From contig JACRGC010000011.1 of assembly GCA_016212475.1 (NCBI GenBank), forward strand, positions 1-64,000: a DNA stretch of 64,000 nucleotides. Reading direction: 5' to 3'. This DNA is from Microcaldota archaeon. GTDB lineage: Archaea; Micrarchaeota; Micrarchaeia; Norongarragalinales; SBBD01. Below the pieces are notes generated by a model. It was not told where the DNA came from. It worked only from the letters and a program-made list of their open reading frames with translations, and did not search any database. The translations under genes were made by a program, and so were the position numbers. Each line of letters begins with the position of its first letter. Positions within the stretch are counted from its first letter, which is position 1. This document shows positions 23,548 through 31,447 of this stretch, piece by piece.

Positions 23548-23886
23548 TCAATTCAAAACCTTAAGGCCCATCTCTCCCGCTTTTTTCCGGATTGCCTCTT
23601 TGCTCTTTTTGGAAAGGGTTGCCTGCAATCTTAAAACAAACCCTTTGAGCTCCTTTTCAAATTTTCTCAAATCATTAAGGTTCATGACCATGAACTCCTT
23701 CTTCCCTTGCGGGTGGTTATCCCTAGTTGAATTGGGCCCGCGGTATCCCTTGTTTACAACTGCGCCTGCCCATTTTATCTTTCCAGCCTGCTTGTTGTCA
23801 ATTCCCCTTGGCTTTCTCCATTTTTCCTTGACCCTTCTGTTAACCGACCTGTTTGGCCTAACGAATTGCGGATGTTTTGTTCCCAT
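23548..23886 (-). CDS. rpl32e: 50S ribosomal protein L32e (eL32)
   Basis: 112 residues: 'QFVRPNRSVNRRVKEKWRKPRGIDNKQAGKIKWAGAVVNKGYRGPNSTR' is the eL32 core, and 'EFMVMNLNDLRKFEKELKGFVLRLQATLSKK' the C-terminal part. It lacks an N-terminal extension, as in compact archaea. Archaea/eukaryote-specific, so it supports the archaeal assignment. Confidence 0.95.
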   Translation of the reverse strand: MGTKHPQFVRPNRSVNRRVKEKWRKPRGIDNKQAGKIKWAGAVVNKGYRGPNSTRDNHPQGKKEFMVMNLNDLRKFEKELKGFVLRLQATLSKKSKEAIRKKAGEMGLKVLN

Positions 23887-23904
23887 TTTTTAATCTACCT
23901 TTAG

Positions 23905-24414
23905 TTACCTGACATGATAAATCCCATCTGAAAATACTCGCCTGTCCTTTCCAACGATTTTGACTGCCTGGATGATGTTAGCAGCTGTTTGGCCAACATC
24001 TTCCTTGCTATCTCCCTTGACCGAAATATCCTGCCCACTGATTACGACTTGGGTTTTGCCAACAATGTTTGCTTCCCTTGGGACCTTTTCCCCAAGGAAA
24101 TTCTTGATTATGACTTTTGGGCCCTTGATTTCTATGCTGACCGGAAAATGGGCGTAAACGACTTGCAATTTCTTGGAAAAGGGCTCTGCAGCGCCTTTGA
24201 ATACATTCATGATGTTTCGGCCAACGCTGTTGATCATCGCATTGGTTTCCCGCCTAAGCTTCTTTAGCGGAGCAATGTGGATTGTCCCGTCCTTTATTTC
24301 TATTTTCATTTTTCTTGAATTGAATTTCAAAGTGGTTTCATGGCTGCCCGACTTGATTTTAAGGGAATCGACTGCTATTTCAACCGTTGTCTTTTCTGGT
24401 ATTTTTACTTCCAT
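23905..24414 (-). CDS. rpl6: 50S ribosomal protein L6 (uL6)
   Basis: 169 residues of two duplicated L6 folds: 'HIAPLKKLRRETNAMINSVGRNIMNVFKGAAEPFSKKLQVVYAHFPVSIEIKG' and 'NFLGEKVPREANIVGKTQVVISGQDISVKG...AANIIQAVKI'. ATG 24414 follows GTGAT and lies 9 nt after the rps8 stop. Confidence 0.95.
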   Translation of the reverse strand: MEVKIPEKTTVEIAVDSLKIKSGSHETTLKFNSRKMKIEIKDGTIHIAPLKKLRRETNAMINSVGRNIMNVFKGAAEPFSKKLQVVYAHFPVSIEIKGPKVIIKNFLGEKVPREANIVGKTQVVISGQDISVKGDSKEDVGQTAANIIQAVKIVGKDRRVFSDGIYHVR

Positions 24415-24423
24415 TTAGTATCA

Positions 24424-24810
24424 CTAATAAACAAGCGCAATGAGCCTTCCTCCGATCTTTAGTTCCTTTGCCTTTGTGTGCGTCATCATCCCGCTCGATG
24501 TTGAAACAACTAAAACTCCAAGGCCCCTTGCCGGCAAAAACCGCCCCTCCCATTTTTCCCACTCGCCTGCTTTTACGGAAAAACGCGGCTTGATTGCCTT
24601 GCATTTGTTGACTTTACCAAGAAGCTTGACGGTCATGGCTCCGCTTAACCCTTCGTCATTTGCAGAGTACTCTTCGATGTAGCCTTCAGTCTTGAAAATC
24701 CCAAGCACCTGCGAAAGAAGCTTTGAACCCTTCCCGATCTGGCAAGTGGCCCTGCCTTTTGTTTCAGATACGAAGATCTGGTTCAATGCGTCAGCTAAAG
24801 TATCAACCAT
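24424..24810 (-). CDS. rps8: 30S ribosomal protein S8 (uS8)
   Basis: 128 residues from ATG 24810, chosen over GTG 24819 because GGGTGA precedes it at normal spacing and the family starts near 'DPLANAL', here 'MVDTLADALNQIFV'. The C-terminal 'RGLGVLVVSTSSGMMTHTKAKELKIGGRLIALVY' is the uS8 rRNA-binding block. Confidence 0.95.
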   Translation of the reverse strand: MVDTLADALNQIFVSETKGRATCQIGKGSKLLSQVLGIFKTEGYIEEYSANDEGLSGAMTVKLLGKVNKCKAIKPRFSVKAGEWEKWEGRFLPARGLGVLVVSTSSGMMTHTKAKELKIGGRLIALVY

Positions 24811-24815
24811 TATTT

Positions 24816-24977
24816 TCACCCAAACTTTTGGAACCCAAGTTCCTTGGCGTTTTCCCTAAAGCACTTCCTGCAAATGTACAGGCCGTATTTTTGGATTAGC
24901 CCGCGAACGTTGCCGCAAATCTTGCACTTGCGCTTTCCGCGGTGCTTGTATTTCAAATCAATGTCTTGCTTTGCCAT
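24816..24977 (-). CDS. rps14: 30S ribosomal protein S14 (uS14), zinc type
   Basis: 53 residues read directly from the minus strand between rpl5 and rps8. It starts '[18 protein letters not shown]' and has a four-cysteine zinc ribbon, 'CKIC' and 'CRKC', separated by '[14 protein letters not shown]', then '[14 protein letters not shown]'. This is the short archaeal C+ form. It is too short for most ORF thresholds, but its place in the operon (L5-S14-S8) is canonical. Confidence 0.95.
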   Translation of the reverse strand: MAKQDIDLKYKHRGKRKCKICGNVRGLIQKYGLYICRKCFRENAKELGFQKFG

Positions 24978-24999
24978 TTATTTTTTCACTTTGATTTTT

Positions 25000-25524
25000 T
25001 TACTCGACTACTGGGACTTCGACCTTTACGCCGAATTTTTCAATCATGAATTTTTTTGCTTCAGTTGGAGAAACCCTCTGCCTGATTGGGAGTTTTTTCC
25101 TCATGACCCTTCGAAGGGAAATGCGCTTGCCCGGCTTTGTTAGGGTTACGCTCACGTCAAACCCCATCATTCCGATTTTCGGGTCGTATTTCATGCCCGG
25201 AAAATCAATGTATTCCTTGACTCCAAAAGAAACGTTGCCGAATTTGTCGAAATTTGAATCCATCAATATGTTTTCCCGCACATCAAGGGATTTTTTCAAA
25301 ATTTCAGATGCAATTTCCCCCCTGAGGGTGACTTTTGATCCGATGTTGTCTCCCTTCCTGATTTTAAAAGTAGGGTTTCGGTCCTTTGCTTTTGTTAGGA
25401 TTGCCTTCTTCCCGGTGATTTTTTCCAAAAGTACCTTTGCATTCTCAAGCCGCTCCCCTGGCTCGCCTGCGCCTATGTTGAGAGTGACTTTTTCAAGCCT
25501 TACCGATTGCATGATGTTTGACAT
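25000..25524 (-). CDS. rpl5: 50S ribosomal protein L5 (uL5)
   Basis: 174 residues: 'RLEKVTLNIGAGEPGERLENAKVLLEKITGKKAILTKAKDRNPTFKIRKGDNIGSKVTLRG' and 'YIDFPGMKYDPKIGMMGFDVSVTLTKPGKRI' are archaeal uL5, which contacts 5S rRNA. The ATG is preceded by AAGTGA. Confidence 0.96.
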   Translation of the reverse strand: MSNIMQSVRLEKVTLNIGAGEPGERLENAKVLLEKITGKKAILTKAKDRNPTFKIRKGDNIGSKVTLRGEIASEILKKSLDVRENILMDSNFDKFGNVSFGVKEYIDFPGMKYDPKIGMMGFDVSVTLTKPGKRISLRRVMRKKLPIRQRVSPTEAKKFMIEKFGVKVEVPVVE

Positions 25525-25534
25525 GATATTTCAC

Positions 25535-26248
25535 TTAATTCAAATGGAATTCCTTGCTGACTGCGAATAAAAAGTCCTTGCGGGTGATGATTTCTGCTTC
25601 ACCTACCTTTATTTTTGCATCCGAAGGCTGCCCGCCTGGCTGCTCGATGATTTGCTCAAGATGCCCGATTTTTCCGGAGTGCTTGCCCCTGAAAATGTAG
25701 CAGTTTGCGCCTTTTTCCAATTTTATGAAAGATTCGACCTTGTATCCGGGGATCGTGATTCTTACAGTATCCCCGACCTTGAACCTATCCTCCTCCTTTT
25801 CAATTAGGATATTTTTCCCATCGTGCAAGTTGAGCTGGACTTTTCCGCCTCCGATCAATTGCTTTGACATGATCCTGCATGATTTTAGCTTGGCATCCTT
25901 TTCGGATTGCTCGTTAAGTTTTAGCCTCCCAGCTATTGTAAACATCTGATAGCTCTTTTTGATTTTTGGAATTGAAATTACATCCATCAACCCAACTCCA
26001 AAGTGCAAATTCTTCCTAGCTTTCCCATCAACCAGGATTTCTCCCTTGGAAATCAGGCTTTTTGCTTCCTTTGCGTTCTTTGCAACCTTAAGAACTTCCC
26101 TTGCAAGAATCAAAAGGGGCATTGATTCATTGTCTGCATGCGGGCCCGGGCTTGCTTTGATTATCCACAAATGCTTCTTTGCCGGAATATGGAGCATTTT
26201 GCTTTTTGCAAGCCTTTTCAAATGCCGATTTTTTCCCTTGTTTGCCAT
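25535..26248 (-). CDS. rps4e: 30S ribosomal protein S4e (eS4)
   Basis: 237 residues: 'KNRHLKRLAKSKMLHIPAKKHLWIIKASPGPHADNESMPLLILAREVLKVAKNAKEAK' start, an S4-like RNA-binding region ('LISKGEILVDGKARKN') and a KOW-type segment ('GANCYIFRGKHSGKIGHLEQI'). Archaea/eukaryote-specific. Confidence 0.96.
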   Translation of the reverse strand: MANKGKNRHLKRLAKSKMLHIPAKKHLWIIKASPGPHADNESMPLLILAREVLKVAKNAKEAKSLISKGEILVDGKARKNLHFGVGLMDVISIPKIKKSYQMFTIAGRLKLNEQSEKDAKLKSCRIMSKQLIGGGKVQLNLHDGKNILIEKEEDRFKVGDTVRITIPGYKVESFIKLEKGANCYIFRGKHSGKIGHLEQIIEQPGGQPSDAKIKVGEAEIITRKDFLFAVSKEFHLN

Positions 26249-26265
26249 TTTTTCACCATGGAATA

Positions 26266-26781
26266 TTATTGCTTAATTGATGCAGCCTGCGAAATTTTTT
26301 CTGAAGATACTATTTTTGCCTCATGTGCAATTGGATTTTTTGCTTCATTGACTAATGGTTTTTTCACTTCGACTTGTGGTTTTGGCTTTTCAGCTACTTT
26401 TGCCGCCGTAGTTCCGATTCCTTCCTTTTTGCCTTTGGCTTGAAGTTTTGGCTCCGCCCACTCCAGCAAAACGCAGTTTGATGGCTGTATTGGGAATTGC
26501 TTTTCCTTTCCGCCCTGCTTTTTGTAAATTATGCCTTCAACGAAAATTTTTGCGTCCTTGTAATCGACTTCAACGATTTTTCCTTCGCGCTTTTTGAACT
26601 CTCCGCGCAAAATCCTAACCTTGTCGCCCTTCTTTGCAAGAAGCGCGCGCTTTTTGTATTTCTTTCGGAGCTCTTTTGAGAGGTGAATGCTAAGCATCGA
26701 CCTGACTTCATGGATCTTTGCATTGTACATTGCCTTTCTGCGCTTCCTTGGCTGGATCGTCACGTTTTTTGAAAATTTCAT
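26266..26781 (-). CDS. rpl24: 50S ribosomal protein L24 (uL24) with C-terminal tail
   Basis: 171 residues. The first ~115 are normal uL24: 'NAKIHEVRSMLSIHLSKELRKKY', the KOW motif 'KGDKVRILRGEFKKREGKIVEVDYKDAKIFVEGI' and 'IQPSNCVLLE'. About 55 further residues form a low-complexity Lys/Ala/Glu tail ('VAEKPKPQVEVKKPLVNEAKNPIAHEAKIV') absent from most homologues. The tail may be disordered on the ribosome surface. Confidence 0.94.
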   Translation of the reverse strand: MKFSKNVTIQPRKRRKAMYNAKIHEVRSMLSIHLSKELRKKYKKRALLAKKGDKVRILRGEFKKREGKIVEVDYKDAKIFVEGIIYKKQGGKEKQFPIQPSNCVLLEWAEPKLQAKGKKEGIGTTAAKVAEKPKPQVEVKKPLVNEAKNPIAHEAKIVSSEKISQAASIKQ

Positions 26782-26816
26782 TTTTTAACAACTTTTTTTA
26801 TTATATGCAAACAACT

Positions 26817-27212
26817 TCAAACTACCGCGCTTGCAATTGCAACAACCTTTGGGAATCGCTCGGCAATTTCCCTGGCTACTGCCCCTTTGATTTCCGTGCC
26901 TTTTGGCAAATTCTGGTCATCAATCATGACGCATGCATTGTCTTCGAATTTGACGCGCTGATTTCCGCGCTTATATTCCTTCTTTTGGCGAACAATCAGG
27001 CAAAGCTCCTTCTTTTTTAGCATGTCCGGCTTTCCGGTTTTGACAGAAACCCTAACAACGTTCCCAACACCAGCATCGGGGTACCTTCGAAGCCTTGCCT
27101 TGATTCCAATAACGTTTATGATCATGACTATTTTGGCTCCGGAATTATCATCGCACCTAAGCCTTGTCCCTCTTGTCAATCCTTTTGTAATCCTTGCCGG
27201 CACTCCTAGCAT
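26817..27212 (-). CDS. rpl14: 50S ribosomal protein L14 (uL14)
   Basis: 131 residues: 'TRGTRLRCDDNSGAKIVMIINVIGIKARLRRYPDAGVGNVVRVSVKTGKPDMLKK' and 'FEDNACVMIDDQNLPKGTEIKGAVAREIAERFPKVVAIASAVV' are archaeal uL14. Ribosome-binding site GTGA, then ATG 27212. Confidence 0.96.
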   Translation of the reverse strand: MLGVPARITKGLTRGTRLRCDDNSGAKIVMIINVIGIKARLRRYPDAGVGNVVRVSVKTGKPDMLKKKELCLIVRQKKEYKRGNQRVKFEDNACVMIDDQNLPKGTEIKGAVAREIAERFPKVVAIASAVV

Positions 27213-27222
27213 ATTTATTCAC

Positions 27223-27708
27223 TTATTTATCTATAATCACAAAAGCCTTGGTCTTTGAAATTTTTCGGCATTCCATGAATTTGATTATGTCGCCCTCCTT
27301 GACCTTGTTGCAGTTTGGGATGTGGACGTGGAGCTTGCTCCTTCGTTTTTCATACCTTTCATATTTTTGGACCTTCCTTAAATTCTGGATTTCAACTACT
27401 GCTGTTTTCAAAGCTTTAGTGCTGACGACTTTCCCTTCGAAAATCCGCCCCCTAGTCCTTAAATGGCCATGGCGAGGGCACCTCTCATCGGTGCATTCGT
27501 CAGGATTTGAGCTTTGAATAGGAGTAACGTACTTTGTCTTGGCGACTTTTTCCTTCCTTGGGTTTTTTTGCTCGTTGCCGGTGTGGACTTTTTGAACAAC
27601 TGTTTCAGCGGCTTTCTTTTCCTTGTGCTGTTCATTTTTACCTTTGTGCCCATCCTTCTTTTCAGCATGAGGCTTGTTTTCCTTCTGTGCGTTTTTTTCT
27701 TCAGCCAT
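27223..27708 (-). CDS. rps17: 30S ribosomal protein S17 (uS17) with N-terminal extension
   Basis: 161 residues from ATG 27708 (GTG 27717, directly after the rnp1 stop, is possible). The C-terminal ~100 are uS17: 'NPDECTDERCPRHGHLRTRGRIFEGKVVSTKALKTAVVEIQ' and 'HIPNCNKVKEGDIIKFMECRKISKTKAFVII'. The first ~60 residues are a highly charged, low-complexity extension rich in Lys, Glu and His, not seen in typical archaeal S17. Confidence 0.93.
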   Translation of the reverse strand: MAEEKNAQKENKPHAEKKDGHKGKNEQHKEKKAAETVVQKVHTGNEQKNPRKEKVAKTKYVTPIQSSNPDECTDERCPRHGHLRTRGRIFEGKVVSTKALKTAVVEIQNLRKVQKYERYEKRRSKLHVHIPNCNKVKEGDIIKFMECRKISKTKAFVIIDK

Positions 27709-27717
27709 TAAAATCAC

Positions 27718-28002
27718 TTAACTTATTTCCTTTGCTAATTTTTTTGTCCTATCTTCGGGCCGAATCAGGAGTAGGTTGCCCTTGGCCTCATGATGCGATT
27801 CAAAAACGAATGTACTCCCTTTCTTTGGAATCCGTTTTTTGCCTTTGGAAGTTTCGAGCAAAAACGAATTTTTGCTCTCATCTATTACCCTGCCTTCAAT
27901 GCCCTGCAAATCTTTGCTGCTTGCCCGTTTAATCTTCAGATTTTGGCCGATCAATTCCTCCAGAAGAAAACCATATTCTTCCTTAGGTAATTTCCTTCCC
28001 AT
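27718..28002 (-). CDS. rnp1: RNase P protein component 1 (Rpp29/Pop4)
   Basis: 94 residues from ATG 28002: 'EELIGQNLKIKRASSKDLQGIEGRVIDESKNSFLLETSKGKKRIPKKGSTFVFESH' and 'LLLIRPEDRTKKLA' match archaeal Rpp29, the Sm-like RNase P subunit. Its place ahead of rps17 is conserved in archaea, although rpl29 is not present. The frame extends upstream to 28146, but that part precedes the likely transcription start (TATTTAAA at 28151-28158). No clear ribosome-binding site, so the exact start is uncertain. Confidence 0.82.
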   Translation of the reverse strand: MGRKLPKEEYGFLLEELIGQNLKIKRASSKDLQGIEGRVIDESKNSFLLETSKGKKRIPKKGSTFVFESHHEAKGNLLLIRPEDRTKKLAKEIS

Positions 28003-28150
28003 AATAATCCGAGAATGGATTGGCCTTCTCTGAACCGTGCAGCTTTCGATTTGCCAAATGGCAAAAAGTTTCTGGATAATCAGAAGCGTCACATTATATT
28101 GGAAATATGGTTTAAAAGGGTTGTGATGGAGCGGCCTACTAAGCATCCAA

Positions 28151-28159
28151 TTTAAATAC
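28151..28159. promoter_or_regulatory. Bidirectional TATA element between rnp1 and pepA
   Basis: TTTAAATAC (minus GTATTTAAA) can serve both the ribosomal operon (minus) and the aminopeptidase gene (plus). Nothing else recognisable lies in 28003-28242, apart from a T-rich stretch at 28175-28190. Confidence 0.45.
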
Positions 28160-28242
28160 TAGCTTTGATTAAGAATTTTTTCTTTTTTGAGAGGGGGAAT
28201 TGCTAAAAAGCACTGATTAGTAGTAACATTAGGTGATATGTG

Positions 28243-29724
28243 ATGAAATTGCAAGTTAATGCGGGAAGGATCGAGGATACTTCTGCCGAAGCTATTTTGC
28301 TTTTCCATTTCAAGGATGAAACTCTAGGCGGCCTAAGCAAGCACGTGGATGAGAAATTAAAGGGCCAAATCGGAGCGGTTTTGAAAAATCGTGAGTTCAT
28401 TGGAAAAGCAGGCCAGCTGTATTTGGTTAGCATTAATTTGGAAAAAATCGGGATCAAGAGGGTAATTCTTGCAGGAATGGGCGGGAGGAATGAATTTACG
28501 CTCGACAAGTTAAGGGGGGCTGCTTCCAAAGGCGCCAATTACGCAAAGAATTTGGGGCTTAAGCACCTTGCAATTTTGCATCCGCTCGAAGCGCCGGTTG
28601 CCATTGAAGAAACAGCGGCCGCATTAACGGAAGGGGTAATGCTTGGCACATACCAATACAACAAATATCACACGGAAGAAAGGTCGGAAATCAAAACATT
28701 GGATTCAGTTTCCATCTACACGGATGTGAACAAGGTCAAAAACATCCAAAAGGCAGTTGAATTTGCTGAAACCGTTTGCAATGCAACAAATCTTACGAGG
28801 GATTTGAACAACGAGCCGGGAAATGTTGGAACTCCAACATACATGGCAAAAATGGCCGAGGAAGCCGGAAAAAAACATGGCTTTAAGGTCAAGGTTTTTG
28901 GAAAAAATGAAATTGAAGGCATGAAAATGCATTCGTTCCTATCCGTAGCAAAGGGCAGTGTCCAAGAGCCAAAATTCGTTGTGATGGAGTACAATGGAGG
29001 AGGAAAGGATGCAATTGTCCTTGTTGGAAAAGGAATCACTTTTGATTCGGGCGGAATTTCAATCAAGCCCTCAAGGGATATGGAAAAGATGAAATGGGAT
29101 AAGAGCGGGGCTTGCTCGGTGATTGGGGCAATGTCAGCTGCGGCTGCATTAAAGCTTCCTTTGCATCTAATCGGGCTAACTCCGTTCACGGAAAATCTTC
29201 CATCAGGGAGCGCATCAAAACCAGGAGATGTCGTCTATGCTTCAAATGGAACAAGCATAGAAATCCAAAATACGGATGCGGAAGGAAGGCTGGTTCTTGC
29301 CGACGCTCTTGTTTACGCACAAAAATACAAGCCAAAAGCGGTAATTGACCTTGCCACCCTGACGGGCGCTTGCGTTGTTGCCCTTGGAGATGTAGCAGCC
29401 GGCTTAATGGGAAATGATGAAAAATTGATTGAAAAAATCAGGAAGGCATCTGAAAAATCAGGGGATAAATGCTGGCATCTTCCGCTTTGGAAGGAGTATG
29501 ATGAAAAAATCAAGAGCGATATTGCGGATATCAAAAACGTTGGCACTCCGGGAGGGGATGCCGGTGCAATTACAGCTGCAATGTTCCTTAAAAGATTCGT
29601 GAATTACCCGTGGGTGCATCTTGATATTGCAGGAACTGCCTGGAATGATTACGAAAAGCCCTACTTGACAAAAGGCGCAACCGGCTTTGGGGTTAGGCTT
29701 CTAATTGAGATGCTAAGGGATTAG
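28243..29724 (+). CDS. pepA: Leucyl aminopeptidase, M17 family
   Basis: 493 residues from ATG 28243, preceded by AGGTGAT. The catalytic C-terminal domain contains 'LVGKGITFDSGGISIKPS', 'KWDKSGACSVIGAM' and the M17 signature 'NTDAEGRLVLADAL', which supply the two-metal site. The N-terminal domain ('AILLFHFKDETLGGLSKHVDEKL') is the usual macro-like fold. It removes N-terminal residues from peptides as a cytosolic hexamer. Full length for the family. Confidence 0.96.
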   Translation: MKLQVNAGRIEDTSAEAILLFHFKDETLGGLSKHVDEKLKGQIGAVLKNREFIGKAGQLYLVSINLEKIGIKRVILAGMGGRNEFTLDKLRGAASKGANYAKNLGLKHLAILHPLEAPVAIEETAAALTEGVMLGTYQYNKYHTEERSEIKTLDSVSIYTDVNKVKNIQKAVEFAETVCNATNLTRDLNNEPGNVGTPTYMAKMAEEAGKKHGFKVKVFGKNEIEGMKMHSFLSVAKGSVQEPKFVVMEYNGGGKDAIVLVGKGITFDSGGISIKPSRDMEKMKWDKSGACSVIGAMSAAAALKLPLHLIGLTPFTENLPSGSASKPGDVVYASNGTSIEIQNTDAEGRLVLADALVYAQKYKPKAVIDLATLTGACVVALGDVAAGLMGNDEKLIEKIRKASEKSGDKCWHLPLWKEYDEKIKSDIADIKNVGTPGGDAGAITAAMFLKRFVNYPWVHLDIAGTAWNDYEKPYLTKGATGFGVRLLIEMLRD

Positions 29725-29746
29725 AAGGGCTAAAACGATAGGGGAA

Positions 29747-30121
29747 TTATTTTTTTCTATACCCAAACACTTTGTCATATTTGGGATGAGGCATCACATC
29801 TAGAATGAATGCAGCAATTTCAATCTCGTTTGTTTCCAATGTATAAAGCATCCGCCAGTAGCTTGAAAGGTCGAGTTTCCAAAGATTATTCAAATTGGAA
29901 TATTTTGGCGGTATTGATTTCTTTTTTATTGCTATTCCAGCAACAGGATTTAGACGAAGCAATTCGATTTTCTGGTCGATCGACCTAAGAAGAGTTTGAT
30001 TTTCAGAGCTTGATATTCCCTTTGCCAACTCGTCCGATACGCCCGATTTTAACTTTTCATAAGCTTCCTTTGCCTCGTCAAGCAGAACTATGCGAATGGT
30101 ACGACTTTTTTCATATTTCAA
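29747..30121 (-). CDS. RelE/ParE-superfamily toxin
   Basis: About 124 residues if TTG 30121 is used; that start overlaps the upstream gene by ~11 nt, while ATG 30175 would overlap it by 65 nt. 'EAKEAYEKLKSGVSDELAKGI', 'LLRLNPVAGIAIKKKSIPPKY', 'LWKLDLSSYWRMLYTLE' and 'ILDVMPHPKYDKVFGYRKK' follow the archaeal RelE-like toxin pattern (R/K-rich core, 'WRMLYT', final 'H..Y...FGY'). Confidence 0.78.
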   Translation of the reverse strand: MKYEKSRTIRIVLLDEAKEAYEKLKSGVSDELAKGISSSENQTLLRSIDQKIELLRLNPVAGIAIKKKSIPPKYSNLNNLWKLDLSSYWRMLYTLETNEIEIAAFILDVMPHPKYDKVFGYRKK

Positions 30122-30386
30122 GCCCCCTTGAAATCTTTTTTTGCATTGACTCCTTTGGCGAATATGTCCAAACAACCCCTTTTGGCGAATCCAAGACCAT
30201 TCCGCGCTCTTCCAGATATGAGATAATTAGATCCAACGTGGGCTTCATTACTTTGTTGCCGAGCCTTTTCATAATGGCATATCTGCTAAGGGGTTCTTTT
30301 GCTTCCTTTAAGGTATCTTCGACTAAAAGCACTGTTTTTAATGTGGGATAATGTAGCACCTGAATTTGCCTTTGCATATTTAACAC
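30111..30386 (-). CDS. Winged-helix antitoxin-like protein
   Basis: 91 residues: 'KTVLLVEDTLKEAKEPLSRYAIMKRLGNKVMKPTLDLIISYLEERGMVLDSPKGVVWTY' forms a winged-helix domain. It is the upstream partner of the RelE-like toxin and probably both antitoxin and autorepressor. AT-rich DNA with 'CTATATATAGTTATTACAC' sequences upstream (around 30390-30420) is a good promoter/operator site. Confidence 0.72.
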   Translation of the reverse strand: MLNMQRQIQVLHYPTLKTVLLVEDTLKEAKEPLSRYAIMKRLGNKVMKPTLDLIISYLEERGMVLDSPKGVVWTYSPKESMQKKISRGLEI

Positions 30387-30438
30387 TATATAGGTTTATT
30401 GTGTAATAACTATATATAGCCTTTGTTTTTGCCCTCAA

Positions 30439-30855
30439 TTAGGAAAATAGCAGAGCAATTGCCGTCAAAACAACAAAGAAAATCGAATAGAAAATCGCAT
30501 TCCTGTAAAGATCGGGATTATCCCGCCTAAATTTGTTCATTTTGATTGCCAGCAGGTAAAGATAGCCAATTTGGAATACGAATAAGATGAACCAAAGCAT
30601 GGAATTGCCGGTTAATGTCATTGCCAAATAATAGCTGATGATTGTTGGAAGGAGCAAAACAAGAATTAAGGGAATTGCAAAGAAGAAAATTATCGGAAGG
30701 AACATGGCAAAATAGGTTGCAATTGCAAGGAGCATGATCAGGACAAAATTGAGCCAGATTGGATGGTCCAGTTGGGGCTTGTTGTACCATTCAACTTTTG
30801 CGGATGAGTGGGATTTGGTAACGGTTTTTGATGCCTTCACAGATTTCTTTTTCAT
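30439..30855 (-). CDS. Membrane protein, unknown
   Basis: 138 residues. A basic, Ser/Lys-rich N-terminus (~30 residues) is followed by four hydrophobic segments (~36-55, 58-75, 80-100 and 118-137). ATTTATATACGG upstream (30873-30884, minus strand) is a good promoter. No motif recognised. Confidence 0.65.
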   Translation of the reverse strand: MKKKSVKASKTVTKSHSSAKVEWYNKPQLDHPIWLNFVLIMLLAIATYFAMFLPIIFFFAIPLILVLLLPTIISYYLAMTLTGNSMLWFILFVFQIGYLYLLAIKMNKFRRDNPDLYRNAIFYSIFFVVLTAIALLFS

Positions 30856-30977
30856 GAAAATAATACGTTTAGCCCGTATATAAATGTAGTCAATTTTGAA
30901 ATTCTAGGCGAATAGGCAGGTATATTTATAGTTGGGGAATTATTGCATATTGCAGGAAGCTGATTTTGGTAGATTAA

Positions 30978-31376
30978 ATGAAAAAACGCGAACGCATTTT
31001 GGAGCGAAGGAAGCTTTTCAAGCAAGAGCTTTTGCGCCCGCTTACAACGCTTATACACTATGAATACAAGGCAAAGACTGAAAGGATACAAAATAAACTC
31101 CCAAAAAGCCAAATTGAGGATGGATTCCTTGAAAGATTAACGCAGGTTTCCGAAAATTTCCATGATTTCTTGCAGTCGCACGAATTTACGCATATTGAAA
31201 AAGCAGCTCCAAGGCTTCAGGAAAAGCACATGATAATCAGGGCGGCAATAAGCGAGCTTAGGCGGCATTATCTTATGAAAGGGGAACTTCCGGAGAGGTT
31301 TTACGCACTCCCCCACGCCATAAATGCAATGAAGGAAATCATCGTGCTGTTCTATGAGTTTGAGAAGAGGAATTAG
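30978..31376 (+). CDS. Hypothetical helical protein
   Basis: 132 residues, basic N-terminus ('MKKRERILERRKLFKQELL'), all-helical, soluble. GTATATTTATAG at 30921-30932 is a clear TATA element, with the start ~46 nt downstream. No family recognised. Confidence 0.62.
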   Translation: MKKRERILERRKLFKQELLRPLTTLIHYEYKAKTERIQNKLPKSQIEDGFLERLTQVSENFHDFLQSHEFTHIEKAAPRLQEKHMIIRAAISELRRHYLMKGELPERFYALPHAINAMKEIIVLFYEFEKRN

Positions 31377-31447
31377 TTAAATTAGAAATCAAATAGCAAT
31401 TTAGAATAATTTATTAAGAAGATTGGGTTTAGATATTATTGATTGCA

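Noticed and set aside
27718..28146. Long N-terminus for the RNase P subunit
   Set aside because: The upstream part of the frame lies over the promoter and does not look like an Rpp29 N-terminus.
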